Assembly (NCBI GenBank): GCA_029961685.1
Contig: JARWKL010000016.1
Location: 17,552,157-17,616,156, forward strand
Source of the DNA: Aristolochia californica
Taxonomy: Eukaryota > Streptophyta > Magnoliopsida > Piperales > Aristolochiaceae
Direction: 5' to 3'
Length of the DNA: 64,000 nt
This document shows positions 1-11,850 of this stretch, piece by piece. Below the pieces are notes generated by a model. It saw only the letters and a program-made list of their open reading frames with translations. It was not told the DNA's origin and made no database searches. How positions within the stretch are numbered: the first letter of the stretch is position 1; each line of letters begins with the position of its first letter. Made by a program: the position numbers and the translations under genes.

Positions 1-2789
1 GTGAAACGACATCTCAGTAGTTCGTTCATGGTCAATAGCTATCACAGTCATCCGATCGACGACCATCTCAACCGTTTGATCAATTGTTATCTCAGTAGTC
101 TGATCATGATTGGACGACTGAGATAGCAGTTTCTCACCAAATGATTTTTCGCATTTGATCAATCACTAACACAACAAAAAGTGAGCACCCATTATTAGAA
201 TTTAAGTGAGAGAAAATATTTTTAATAAATATTAAACTTCTGCTCTCACCAATAAGTTAAAAAACAAGTGTAATTTTTATAAAATAAAAAGAAAAGAGGT
301 TGGACTCAAATCAGCAACACCTAACTATGTTTGTCTCTATAAAAAATTACTTGATTTACAAAAATAGTATGTCTTTAATTACATATGCAATAATACCATT
401 ATCTCTATTTTATTAAAATAATAAAAATATAAAAATCAAATAAACACAAGTATTGGATAATGACTAAAAATTAAAATTTTATTTTTTAAATCATTCAATT
501 AAAAATTAATTATTAAAACTATTCATGTTATTAACTTTTTATATCTGAAAACACACCAAATGTTTTATTTTCCACTTTTTCATATTATTTTAATTGGTTA
601 ATACAAATGAAACTTTGCAGTTAATGTTTATGTGCCAAAAGATAAGAGTAGCAAACCTCCATCAAGGATATGGTTTTGTAGAGTTTTGTAGTGAAGATGA
701 TATTGATTATGTAAGTTAATACACAATTAAGTACTTTAAATATGGTGTTGGCATTTGAAAAATTCATCTATAGTATCTGCTGTTCAGCACTTATTTGTGA
801 TAATTTTTTTCTTTTTCTTTTTCTGTTCAAATATGGTGCATTCCAAAAGAGCAGTTAAGAGTTGTTTTCTTTAGTTAAAAAAACCATTTCTTAATACTTG
901 TACAAAAGACAATTTCGGTGTTTTAGTTTTGCAGCTCGATAGTTTTTTAATTTTACTTGCTTTGTGAATGGTGCATTCCAAATAGCATATGACCTTCATG
1001 ACTAATTTCCTTCTGATAGATGTATTATGTTGATCATTTGTTTATGAGAGTCGATAATTTATGTGTCCATTTTTTTCTTCTGTAATCTATATTTTGTTAG
1101 ACACGTTTAGAGGTTTGATCCTTTATTTTAGAAGCTTTTACATTTCCACTAGCGGACAGTTGTAACTGCTCATCAGTTGTAACCTCTCATCTTTTAATAG
1201 GAGAAGAAAAGTTTAAGGGTTACGAATCTGGTCTACTAGAGCACCTGTGACTTTTCATCGAGGAGCCTCTGAATAGACGACTCGATCTCCACTTTTCTGG
1301 AATTTAATCGCCATGACTAGTGGTAAGTGACCATTCACATTACCATTTACATATTATGAATTTCAAGAAATATTATAAATTCATTTATGCTAACATATTT
1401 CTCGTATATGTACTAAAAATTGAAATGGATCAAAAGAAAAAAGAAAAACTCCCTAGTGTTCTTTCTTAGACTCTAAAACTCTTTCATGTCTCACACACCA
1501 CAAGAACTCTTTCAACTAAAATTTGATTCACCAACAATGAGATTTGGTAAGATTGAAGTCCATGATTCCAACCATCCTCATTAAAGAGGAGCCCCAGAGT
1601 TATCATCATCTTCAAGACTTCAACTCCCCCCCAACCATGGACCACACCACTATTCTCTGCAAAACCAAATTCAGAAACGTTAAAAAGAATAAATGTCTTT
1701 AGATATGAAAGCTATATGCACATAAATTCATTCTTATGCATAAATTTTTATCTTATGCTTGATTTGAAATCCATGAAAGTAATCCATTTGACTCATTGCT
1801 TCATGCCACCATCAAAATTAATAATTGAAAGAGAATAAATGCTTCCATTATTTTATTTATCTAATACATGATTGTTTTACTTATTTTAAATTAGTGCCGA
1901 CATAAAGCTAAATTCGAAACATGTAAAAACATATTATTTAGTTATCTTTAACTAAATATTCTTTAAGTTAAACTATCTGCTATAATTTTTTTATTTTTTA
2001 CGATTACATACGGTGGGGTTGAAAATCACCAAGGGAATTTCTAATTTTATTAAAATAACCAATACAAAAATCTATGTTATGCAATAAATGAATATGATTA
2101 ATTGTATAAAGAGCTTCGTTCGATATCACATTTAAAAAAAAAGTTGATAAAATAGTAAAACTAAAAATCAAGTAAAATTGTCACCCCTACGTCTCTATTG
2201 AGTCGGTTCCACATTACTCGCATGGGACAATATTAAATAACTCATAAACTCATAGAATGCTACTTTTATGATGGTATGTACCAAAATGGTGAAATTTAAC
2301 AAACCTTTGTTGGGTGGCAATCAAAGAGAATATGTTGGACTTAAAGCATTCAAATATTGTAAAAGTGACAGGAGTCCTTAGAGGTCACTGATAGAGAAGA
2401 AATTGATACCACAATCTCCTCATTTATGTTGCTCAATCAAAGGGAGAATTTAGGGTTTAGGGAGAATTCAAACCATTTGAGACAAGGACACTATTAAATG
2501 TGTTTGGATCATATGGACTTCACTTCTCTCAAAATCACAATCTAATCCTATGCCATAAAAAAAATTCCTTGAGTAATTTATCCAATGCCAATTAATAATG
2601 CAGTTAATTAAACAATTGATAGTAGATACTAGGCACCCAAAATTATAATTTTCCTCATTTAAGAATCATTTGCTGATTAAGATAAATAAATAATAAAAAA
2701 AAAGCAATCAATCAATCAATCTATCTATCTATCTATCTATTTAAATTATTTTGATATTTTTATCATGGTTTTAAAATCCTTTTCTAAGA
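1..2789. other. AT-rich intergenic DNA without a recognised gene
   Basis: I see no open frame of convincing length or family similarity here. The stretch is strongly AT-rich with many stops in all frames. A short compound microsatellite, a few CAAT units followed by CTAT units, lies at about 2705-2741. The first 150 bases contain several repeated CTCAGTAGT/CTGATCAT-like words, but I could not assign them to an element. Confidence 0.6.
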
Positions 2790-3192
2790 ATATCAGTAGA
2801 CAACTCTTTTTCGAGTAATACTAATTATATTTTGTAGCTAGAATGAGAAAATTTTGAGGCGTAATGAACTCCAAATGATAAATATTGGCAAGAATCATTA
2901 TCTCATTCTAGCTAGAATTGAGAGGAGTAAAGGAAGAAAGAAGAAAAGAGGGACGACTGAATTGAGAGGAGAGGAGTGAGATGACTAAATTGAGAGGAGA
3001 GGAGTGGACATTGGGAAAAGAGAGGATTAAGCTTGAATATAATGATCCCTAATCCTCCTCCTTAACCTTTATTTATACACGTACAAAATTAAAAACTACA
3101 TCCATGTCACTCACCCTAAAAGGTGAGGAAAACACCAAGAATCTTGGAACTTTTACATGAATGCCACTAATGATATATTATGTACTCTAACA
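2790..3192 (-). mobile_element. Possible solo LTR, related to the LTR at 45179-45509
   Basis: The right part (about 3045-3192) resembles the right part of 45179-45509. Both have a CCTCCTTAA...TTTATTTATA block, then a run leading to a terminal CTAACA. Both also carry a purine-rich GAGAGGAG/GAAGAAA block further left. The left end is not defined, and no polyprotein is attached. Orientation is inferred from the 45-kb relative. A long-diverged solo LTR is the simplest reading. Confidence 0.4.
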
Positions 3193-3291
3193 ATATTTTT
3201 TGGAGATGAGAATTTGGAAGATACACAACCAAGTAACAAAAACAAAAAAAATGAAAACATTATCCAAGCAAGATATCTCTAGTTAGAAGAA

Positions 3292-3615
3292 TGTGAAGTT
3301 TGGTCCAAGGCTCATATCAGAATGACTAATCAACTTATGAAGTCTTTTTCCCTACTAATAAACTCAAGATTTTTGTACTCATTAATCCATGTGGGATTAT
3401 TCCTTAACATTCCCCTTCATGTGTAAGCCCTCTTATGTGGCTCTACATGTGGATAATTTGGGTGGAAGCTCACATGTGAGTGTCTGCTCTGATACTATGT
3501 AAAATTGGGTCCAAGGCCCATCCTACAATAACTAGCCAACTTAAGAAACCTCTTTCCCAAGTAATAAACTCAAGATATTTGTACTCACTAATCTATGTGG
3601 GACTATTCCTTAACA
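3292..3615 (-). mobile_element. TRIM-like miniature LTR retrotransposon
   Basis: Two similar 118-bp direct repeats (3292-3409 and 3498-3615) each start TG and end CCTTAACA on the plus strand. Only 88 bp separates them. Next to the right repeat, read on the minus strand, is TAGTATCAGAGC, close to the usual plant initiator-tRNA primer site TGGTATCAGAGC. Next to the left repeat is AAGGGGAA, a polypurine tract. The flanks AAGAA and AAGAT look like a 5-bp target duplication with one change. LTR, primer site, tiny non-coding interior, purine tract and LTR make the architecture of a terminal-repeat retrotransposon in miniature. It encodes nothing and would need proteins from another element. Confidence 0.75.
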
Positions 3616-4574
3616 AAGATAAATTTGCCTTAAACACTAGGACACTTGGAGAAAAAGAAACCAATTCACGTCAATGCATGAAGGGGTAATAGAAAATATG
3701 GAAAGGAGAGTTTTCAACAAAATTGACCTTTGGTATTTTTTATATTAATATCTCCCAAAATATAACTTAGAATTACAAATGGTTTATTTCTAAAGAAAGC
3801 AGACTAGAGCTTTAATTTGATACCAAATTTAACATAAAAATATTTATTTCTTGAATCTATTATAATCACTTAATTTACTTCATTCTATACATGACCCTTG
3901 CTGACTCCAATGAGAATACCTCCTTACATATAGATCAATTGACATTAAAAAAATGCTCTTTCTGAAACTAGACTTAGATGTATTTCATTCAAGCATAATA
4001 TTATTCATTAAATATAATTATTTTGGGATAAATAATCTGATATATTTTGGACTCAACAATCTGGACGAATAGAGTTCTCTTTCTTCTTTGGCCAACATGA
4101 CCATTGACACTTCCGATATTGATCTCCCTCTAGAAAACCCAGATTGATAATTGGTTTGATTTTTAAAAAATGGACTTATAGATATTTATTTAATATATAA
4201 TTTTTCATATGAAGTGTCACTCTTGATGCCATAAAATGCCTTCAAAATTGAAGTTTTTTGCTATTGCCCGAACCTCTCTAGCTATTTGACTTTTGCTGCT
4301 TCAAATATCTACTTCTATTTGTAGAAAAATTTGATTGCTAAAATTCATTTTGAGTCAAAAAATTAGACATAAAGATATTTCCTTCAATACATAATATGTA
4401 ATATGAGAAGTTCAATATGGAGGTGCAAACGCCAAGAAATCAACAAGTACTGGGACATGAATGGAAGGGATACATAGAATACGAACATAAACTACTACAT
4501 ATGATAAATAAATAAAAGATCACATTATCTTTATGGGTTGATTGAGTCAACTCACATAGCCCGCTTTGATACCA
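3616..4574 (-). mobile_element. Internal region of a decayed LTR element, non-coding
   Basis: About 3870-4574 is similar in order to 32240-32841. Shared landmarks are a block near TTTGGACTC..ATCTGG, a TCTAGAAAAC..AGATTGA..AATTGGTTT block, and a final ATACCA next to an LTR. The terminal ATACCA, read on the minus strand, gives TGGTATCA, a primer-binding site beside the LTR at 4575-4914. No polyprotein motifs are visible. The two copies look like internal regions of one retrotransposon family, either non-autonomous or too decayed to read. Confidence 0.5.
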
Positions 4575-4914
4575 GGTTGAATTTTTAGAAAAGAAAAATA
4601 CTTCACTAACTTAATATAATTTGAGTACAATAAGCCTTTACATATAATAAAATAAACTAGTATAATCCAGTTACAATTAAAATACCCTTGTCTCAATTAG
4701 ACCCAAAGTCTAATACTTAAAGATAAGTCATGCCATAATTAAATAACAGAAACATAAATAGAAGAGTGAAATAACTAAAACACATTTTACCTCAAACACT
4801 TCAGTGAAACATCTTCCCACGAGACTCTTGTAAAATTATGGCATATTAATTACCGCTCTGTGAGACTTATTTCTTTAAGAGTCGTATAAGACTCTCCCAT
4901 ACATGCTCTTCAAA
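4575..4914 (-). mobile_element. LTR copy of the family also at 6.4, 32.8, 33.3 and 42.4 kb
   Basis: This LTR aligns along its length with 6382-6697, 32842-33155, and (inverted) 33322-33661 and 42414-42751. Shared words include TTGAAT at the left, a stretch near AATTACACCCAAA, an AAGATAAGTC..ATAATTAAAT block, and GACTCTCCCATA near the right. A primer-site complement lies immediately to its left, so it is the 5' LTR of a minus-strand element. The terminal TG and CA are each mutated, so it is old. Confidence 0.65.
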
Positions 4915-5159
4915 AATTTTGAAAATATACACCATTGCCAATATCCCTCATATGTGGTTGTCTTTACTTTGTTAATAATTTTCTCCTATTCGTAATAAAT
5001 TCAGTCCCCGAGGCATGAAATATATCTCCCTTGGTTATTCAAAAGATCAAAAAGAGTATTTTTATTCTCAATCACTTTATAAAACATTTATGCTAGCAAA
5101 TGTTACAATATTTGAAGACCAATGATTTTATTCAAGTAAGGCACCTCTTGGTTTCTAGA

Positions 5160-7287
5160 CTCCTATAGGGATGCCTAGATTGGTGACTACATGGGACCAA
5201 CCATTGTTTCAGCCACATGAAGACCAATTGTCAAAACTAGATCAAGACATCCTCTTGACTTTTGTTAATCAATCACCTGTGCAATTCATGATGCTCCTGA
5301 GAGAAGAACTTTGCCATCTTCTCCTGTTTTTTTTTTCGGACTACCTTATGACACTCGACTTATTGTTGTTTGCAAATAAATCAGATCTTGTACTTCCAAA
5401 CAACCTTCTACCTCTCATCCTATTGCCAATTTTATTTCCACTCATAGATTATTTTGAGTTGTTGCTTGTTTTTCTCAGCCTTATCTTCAATTTTTATTCC
5501 AAATACTTACGAAGAGGCTTTCAGAGATCTTAGGAGGAGAGTTGATATGGAAGTGGAGATGAGTGCCATTTATCATAACAACACATGGGAGTTAACATTA
5601 TTTCCTCCTCAGAAGAAACCCGTGGAATATCAATGGTGTTTACTTTGTAACACAATCTTGATGGTTTTATTGCTTGATGTAAAACTCGATTGGTAGCAAA
5701 ATGTTACACTCAATCTTATGGTAGTGATTATGAAGAGACTTTTTCCTCCACTAGTAAAACTTAATTTTGTACGTGTTCTTCTCTCTATTGTTGGTAAGTT
5801 TAAGCAATCTATTTACCAATTAGATTCCAAAAAATATTCTTTTATGATAATTTATTGGAGGAAGTTTATATGCGACAACCACTTGGATATGTCGCTGAGG
5901 GGGAGAACATATGCAAACTCAACAGGGTATCTATGGGTTGAAGAAGTCACCTCATGCTTGGTTTGAAAAGTTCAACAAAGTAGTTAATCAATTTGGTTTT
6001 AAAAGATGTGAAAGTGGTCATTCTATTTTCACCAAATAAACTAATCAAGGCATGATTGTCATGGTTGTTTATGTAGATTTGGGCAAAGTTTTCTATACAA
6101 AAGATCTTGATTTACTTAAATACTTTCTTGAGATAGAAGTTTTTTCATCCTGTGATAGTATAGTTCTATCTCAAATAAAGTATGTTTTGGATCTCTTGAA
6201 TGAAACCGATATGCTTGGATATAAGCCAATAAATACTCCTATGGTTCGAAATATGAAATTATTTGCTAAATTTGGAAATAATGTTGATGTAGGCAGATTT
6301 TAATATTTAATTATCAAACTCATTATCTCATTGTTGTTGGACCTGATACTTCATATTCTCTAAGTGTTTTTAGCTAATTCATGTTGAATTTATGGAAAAG
6401 ACAAAAAACTTCATTGACATTATGTAATCAGAGTACATGAACCCCTATTTATAATTGAGGAAAGTAGTAGAGTCCAATTACAATTAAACTACCCTTATCC
6501 CAATTACACCCAAACTCTAACACTTAAAGATAAGTCCTAGCATAATTAAATTACTCAATATAAATAGAAGACTAACATAACTAAAACACCTTTAAACCGA
6601 AACTCTTCTGAGATACCTGCTTGCATAATAATTTTGGCTCTGTAAGACTTCTTATTGTGAGAGTCATGTAAGACTCTTCCATATTTTCTCTTCAACACAT
6701 GCATCAACCAAAAAAGTCTCACTAAGAAGTATTGAAAAATGTCTTACCATGCTTAAAGAAAAATCCAAGACAAACTATTATATAAAAGTCATGAACATAC
6801 TAATGTTGAAGGATTTGTAGATGTAGATTGGGTTGGTTTACCTAATGTCAAGAAGTCTACATCTGGTTATTACACAACGGTAGGTGGAAATTTAGTCACA
6901 TGGAAAAGCAAAGACAAAGCGTTGTGACAAGGTCAAGTACTAAAGTTGATTATTGTGTCATGTTCACATGCATAATTGAATTATTGTGGTTGAAATCTTT
7001 GATGTTTGGAATTGTCTTTTTTATAAATGGACCCACGCAACTCCATCGTGATAACCATGCAATTATTCGTATTGTAACTAATCTAATCCTTCATGAACGA
7101 ATCAAGCACATTGAAATTGATTATCCTTTTGTTTAAAAAAAACTACAAGTTGGTGTCATATCAAGGTATTACATTCCATCAAAAAATCAATTAACAAATT
7201 TCTTTATCAAAGCTATAACAAGTGTTTCTCTTGCCTGTACATGTTCCAAAGCCTGGGATAACTAATATTTTTGCACCAATTTGAGGA
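5160..7287 (+). pseudogene. Decayed Ty1/copia polyprotein (reverse transcriptase and RNase H)
   Basis: Read across frameshifts, the plus strand shows the copia order. The start of the reverse-transcriptase domain lies at about 5510-5630 (a TWEL word). A LVKL..VRVLLSIV core and a GLKKSPHAWF segment follow at about 5740-5970, then a mutated active site in which the usual YVDD reads YVDL at about 6070. RNase H follows, with a DVDWVG word near 6825 and a RDNHAI..HERIKHIEID segment at 7048-7130. Stops interrupt it (for example near 6038 and 6927), and a 314-bp LTR splits it. A polypurine-like TTGAGGAG followed by TGTTAAAA near 7280-7295 marks the start of its 3' LTR. It is non-functional. Confidence 0.85.
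6382..6697 (-). mobile_element. Solo LTR nested in the copia polyprotein
   Basis: A 314-316-bp LTR interrupts the RNase H region. The termini are TGTTGAA and TTCAACA, and CATG lies on both sides (6380-6383 and 6698-6701). Removing the insert and one CATG restores the copia word FMHQP, so the insertion is clean. It matches the LTRs at 4575-4914 and 32842-33155 in the same orientation. No internal region or second LTR is attached, so it is a solo LTR. Confidence 0.8.
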
Positions 7288-9738
7288 GTGTTAAAAGAGA
7301 TGGTCAATCTTATGTAACGGAGTAGCTCATAAAATTTGGTTTTCTTACAACCCTTGATTATACATTGAGTATGAGGGGATTCTAGTCCTTACGTAATAAT
7401 TTGTTATACTATGAATAAAAGATGGAGGGATAGAAAAAGAGGGATAGAAAGGGCGAGTAAATTTAGATAACGATGAAGAAATACAACTAACTTCAATCAA
7501 TTACGATAACCCCATGTACCCATAATCTGGATCACCCTTTTGATGAACTAGTTGTAAATTCGTGTCTTTATATAAAAAAGAGTTAAATTACTTGTATACC
7601 CTAGCATATGTTATAGATGTCTATATATGTCTAAGCTTTAAATGGATGCTAGTGTTATAATATCATAAAAATTACTTATAGGCTTCATGTTGAATTACTC
7701 ATATAGACTATTTTTTTATGTATTACAAGTGTGAGTTATGTAATGTGAGCCGATTTGAGTCATATAGGACCTACCCAACTATTGTAGAGGTGACTTTGAA
7801 ATCACATTTTTGGTAGGCTCACATTAATTAAGTTGGTACAACATTGCCACACAATTTGAATAGTTCAAGGGCCACTATAGCAAGGATAATTTCCAATACT
7901 CTTCTCTTACACCTTATACTTCAAATTTTAATGGGTTTCTTACCATCTACCACACAAACATGGTCTCACTCTTACTAGCACTCTCCCTTTTGTATTTTTT
8001 ATCTTATTCTCAAGTAAAAAACAAGAGAAAGTTTGGAGTATGGGACCACTTTCAGATTTCCATTCTGGGGTAGGGGCTCCTCCGCCACCTTTGTATACAT
8101 AATTGGAGACAGGTAGCATCCTTCCCCTCTGGTACACAAGAAGATGTGAGAAAAGATGCCTCTACCCTACGGTGAAACCCCGAGAGAAGTGGAAACAATT
8201 AAATTGACCCAAAAAAACAGTGAGAGTGGGTAAACAACTACTTATTTATGTAGCTTAAACTGAGTGTGTTCATGTTGGGATTAAGAGGAAGGGGATTTGA
8301 TGCATGCTTCAGTGCCAACTTTCTGTATAAGGAATACCCACCCAATTCCACTTTACTAGGAACTTGTAAAAGACCCACATCAACACCTTTCAAGATTCCT
8401 GTTTGGTATTGGCAACCACCAAACTGGTGCCTAGATCTTATTCCTTCAATCTCTCCTCCCATCTCTCTGCATTGGATCCAAATCTGCTTAGAGCAGGCAC
8501 CATCAATGAACATTAGAGAGAGAAATCTCTACTTGGAAATAAAAACACAAGGGGATGAGTATCTCCTTCTCCTAGTCTTTTTCCCCATTGTTATCAGTTT
8601 AGAATCATGGAGTCCATGCTCCCCTAGCATCATGACAAGTGCTTCTCAATTAATGTGTTCTTCACCAAAAAATTGTACCTGATAGCAAAGATCATGGTTC
8701 ATTTAAAACACCGAAAATCGACACTGACCCGCCATGAGAATCTAGGGTTTTGGTCTCTCCTATTTTGTCTGGGTGATCATGATATTTTCTTGGTCATGAA
8801 GGCATTATAGTGTGCGTTATTAACTGAGATTGACCCAGATGCCATGGGTTCATTGGGGTCTCCATGGCTGGTTTAGTTCTTAAAACATTTTACTTGGATG
8901 GTAGGCAACTGACAGAGGAATGGATGATCCTAAACCACATAGCCTTTGGTCTTGTAAGGAGAAGAGAGAACCATGTGGAAGACCAAGATGTGTACGAAGA
9001 AAATGCATTGTTAGGGTGAATTAAAGCTGGGGGACCATGTATCCCTGCTCAGAGTTTGTTGTATGATTATTACAACTCGTGCCTGGACCATTTCTTTGTA
9101 CAAATTTCACGTACCCTGAAGGCCATTTCTGGCTGATTCTCTCTTCCCAAACCGTATAATTCTTTGGCCCTTGCCCTTTTTCTCTGTTGATTAGTTGTTT
9201 TCCTCCACTATCTGCAAGGACAATTCGTAGAAAGCTCCAATTCATGAACGGCAAGATTTTTTTTTAGTCCTCCTTCGTTATTGTCTTCATTTCATCTCCT
9301 CGATTAATTTTTAAGGATTCAAATCCTGTTAAGATACTCCTTTTTCTTCTTAGTCTCCTACAGACTACTGTTGGTTTCAAAGAAGTTCACAGGAAGGCAG
9401 GGAGTAAGACGAAGACAGACGTAATGCCAGAAGTTCTTTTTGTTGCTGTTGCAGAAACTCTTCAACCCATTTGAAGATTTTGAAGGGAGAAAAATAAAAG
9501 AACGTTTTGATTTTCATTAGCGTGACAGTTTGTCCTCTAACGAGTTAGAAACATTTGCTTCTTCATAACCTCTCGGGAGACTTATAAGTAGTCGCAGAAG
9601 CTACTCTGTTCTTTGTCATAGATCCATTTCTTCCTGTTTAGGGAGCTCTGCATCTGACTCTGTTCTGGATTTGATGTTGATCATGACTTGGAGAACTTGC
9701 ATCTTTTGGTTTCCTACGGTTTTTTACTCTCCAGGACG
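7288..9738. other. 3' LTR remnant and upstream region of the YUCCA gene
   Basis: The left part begins with the 3' LTR start of the copia remnant (TGTTAAAAGAG at about 7288); its end is not defined. I see no recognisable gene between 7.7 and 9.7 kb. The longest open frames, near 8240-8680 on both strands, lack any family motif and overlap each other. The last 300-400 bases before 9739 are pyrimidine-rich, as in a plant 5' leader, and presumably hold the YUCCA promoter, but I cannot pin a TATA box with confidence. Confidence 0.5.
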
Positions 9739-11850
9739 ATGAGCTCAAAACGAGTTCATGTCTTTCTGCCAGGACCTGTGATCATAGGAGCTGGACCTTC
9801 CGGTCTAGCCACGGCAGCGTGCCTCAAACAGAGAGGTGTTCCTTCACTGATTCTTGAGAGAGAAAACTGCATAGCCTCCCTGTGGAAACTCAAAGCTTAT
9901 GACAGGCTAAAGCTTCATCTTCCCAAGAAGTTCTGTGAGCTTCCCTTGATGTCCTTCCCGGCAAAGTTTCCAACATACCCAACAAAAGATCAGTTCACAG
10001 ACTACTTAGAAGCCTATGCGAAGAAATTTTCCATCAAGCCTTTGTTTGGAGAGGAGGTTCTAGAGGCCGATTTTGATCCTGCTATTGGGTTCTGGCGAGT
10101 AGGAACAGAAGAAAAGGAGTTCGTATGCAGGTGGCTCATAGTAGCTACAGGAGAGAATGCAGAGGCGGTTTCACCGGATATACCAGGAATTCATAACTTT
10201 CAGGGACGGCTTTTGCATACTAGCTCGTATAAAAATGGAGCTGATTTCAAAGGAGAGAAGGTTTTGGTTGTAGGCTGTGGGAATTCAGGCATGGAGATAT
10301 GCTTGGATCTGTGTAATAACGATGCTGAGGCTTCATTAGTTGTGAGAGATAAGGTAAGAAAATGTATTCCTTTACCTAGTTTTTGTAGCTTATTTGTTCT
10401 TCTTTACATGTTACTCTCAAGCAAATGTCTGTGTATTTGCATATCTTTACTGTGCTCCCTCTCGATTTGGGTTTCCCTTTAAAAATTCCTTTTCTGCTTT
10501 CCTGATGCTCATGTTTTGCACTTCTTATGATCATTTCATCACCTTCCCTGGTTCTTGAGATTTCATTTCAAAATGTGGCTTCACTGATTCAAATTTTTTA
10601 TCTCTTTGCTTATGTTTGATTGCTGTGTTCCCTTCCACTTTCAATTCTCTGCTTGTTTGGCACAAGAACCCATCATGTGAAATATGCCAACCATGTGGAT
10701 AATTGCATTCTTTTGTGGCTATGTTTGGCTGCCTATTTCCTTGCCAGATCAAATTTGGCATTACCATTGAAAATAGACTGTAATGGTACACAAATTCTCA
10801 AAATACCATAAATTTGGTGGCATCTGAGAGAAAATGCTCTTAGTCTGCATCAATACATGCAATAGCCTCCCTGTTTACAGTGAATCCCTCAGCAACCCAA
10901 ACCATTGTTCATGAACAGGCTCTCATTTTAGATATGGAATTTCTGATTGATAGTTTTATGTGATGTCTCAGCTACACATTTTGCCAAGGGATATGCTAGG
11001 GGTGTCGACATTCAGTCTTGCGATGTGGTTGCTAAAATGGTTTCCATTACAAATAGTCGATAGTTTCCTCGTTCTCTGTTCACAGTTGTTTCTGGGGAAA
11101 ATGAGCCAATTTGGCCTCAAGAAACCTGAAGATGGACCCCTGAAACTGAAGAACTCAGAAGGGAAAACCCCAGTGCTAGATGTTGGAACTCTTGCCAAAA
11201 TAAGGACTGGTCAAATCAAGGTTTTCCACTGCGCCTTTACTTTCAAATATATATTTTGCAGTTAGTTACTGGTAGGTTTAATGAATGAAATTCTCTGAGG
11301 AACCCAGTAAATAGTGTAAATGAAGCTTTACCATATAGATTGCTTGAAATTTTTCTTCCCACCATCAGGTGGTACCTGGAATACGAAAATTCCTGGTTAA
11401 TGGAGCTGAGTTTGTAGATGAGAGAGTGGAAGAATTCAACTCGGTGATCCTAGCAACTGGATACAGAAGCAATGTACCCTCATGGCTCAAGGTAACTTGA
11501 ACTCCTCAGGAATTTTTATTTTTATTTTTAAATGATGAGAGACTACATCAGTTAAAAGATATATCTGGACAGTTTCTCCATTAATCATCTCGTATCTTTA
11601 ACAATGGATGACTCCCATTCTCTGGTCTGACCTAAACTTTTGTTTTCATGATTTCTATCAGGGAGATTTATTTAACAAGCAAGATGGTTTTCCAAAGAAA
11701 GCTTTTCCAAACAGTTGGAAAGGGGATCAAGGACTGTACACTGTGGGTTTTACCAGGAGAGGATTGCTTGGAGCCTCCATGGATGCACAAAGAGTTGCAG
11801 AAGATATCTCATGTCAGTGGAATTCCAGAACCAAACATTTGTACTTGTAG
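9739..11850 (+). CDS. YUC: YUCCA-type flavin monooxygenase (YUC10/YUC11-like)
   Basis: The family converts indole-3-pyruvate to indole-3-acetic acid, the last step of the main auxin route, using FAD and NADPH. Exons are 9739-10353, 10972-11220, 11369-11491 and 11662-11850. All junctions are GT-AG, all introns are phase 0, and the product is 391 residues. Visible motifs are the FAD site GAGPSG (residues 17-22), the ATGENAE segment (136-142), the NADPH site GCGNSG (179-184) and the late FMO motif ATGY (317-320). The start is the ATG 16 residues before the FAD site; an in-frame TTG upstream is unlikely. The length and short N-terminus fit the YUC10/YUC11 group better than the longer YUC3/5/8/9 group. 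This subgroup call is from memory of the family, not a tree. AATAAA lies about 40 bases after the stop. No lesion is visible. Confidence 0.93.

Noticed and set aside
1..160. Possible spaced direct repeats (CTCAGTAGT, CTGATCAT words)
   Set aside because: Too few and irregular for a defined array; nothing like a CRISPR, and the sequence is plant nuclear DNA.
8238..8682. Overlapping open frames on both strands upstream of YUCCA
   Set aside because: No family motif, and the frames overlap each other on opposite strands with no supporting splice sites.
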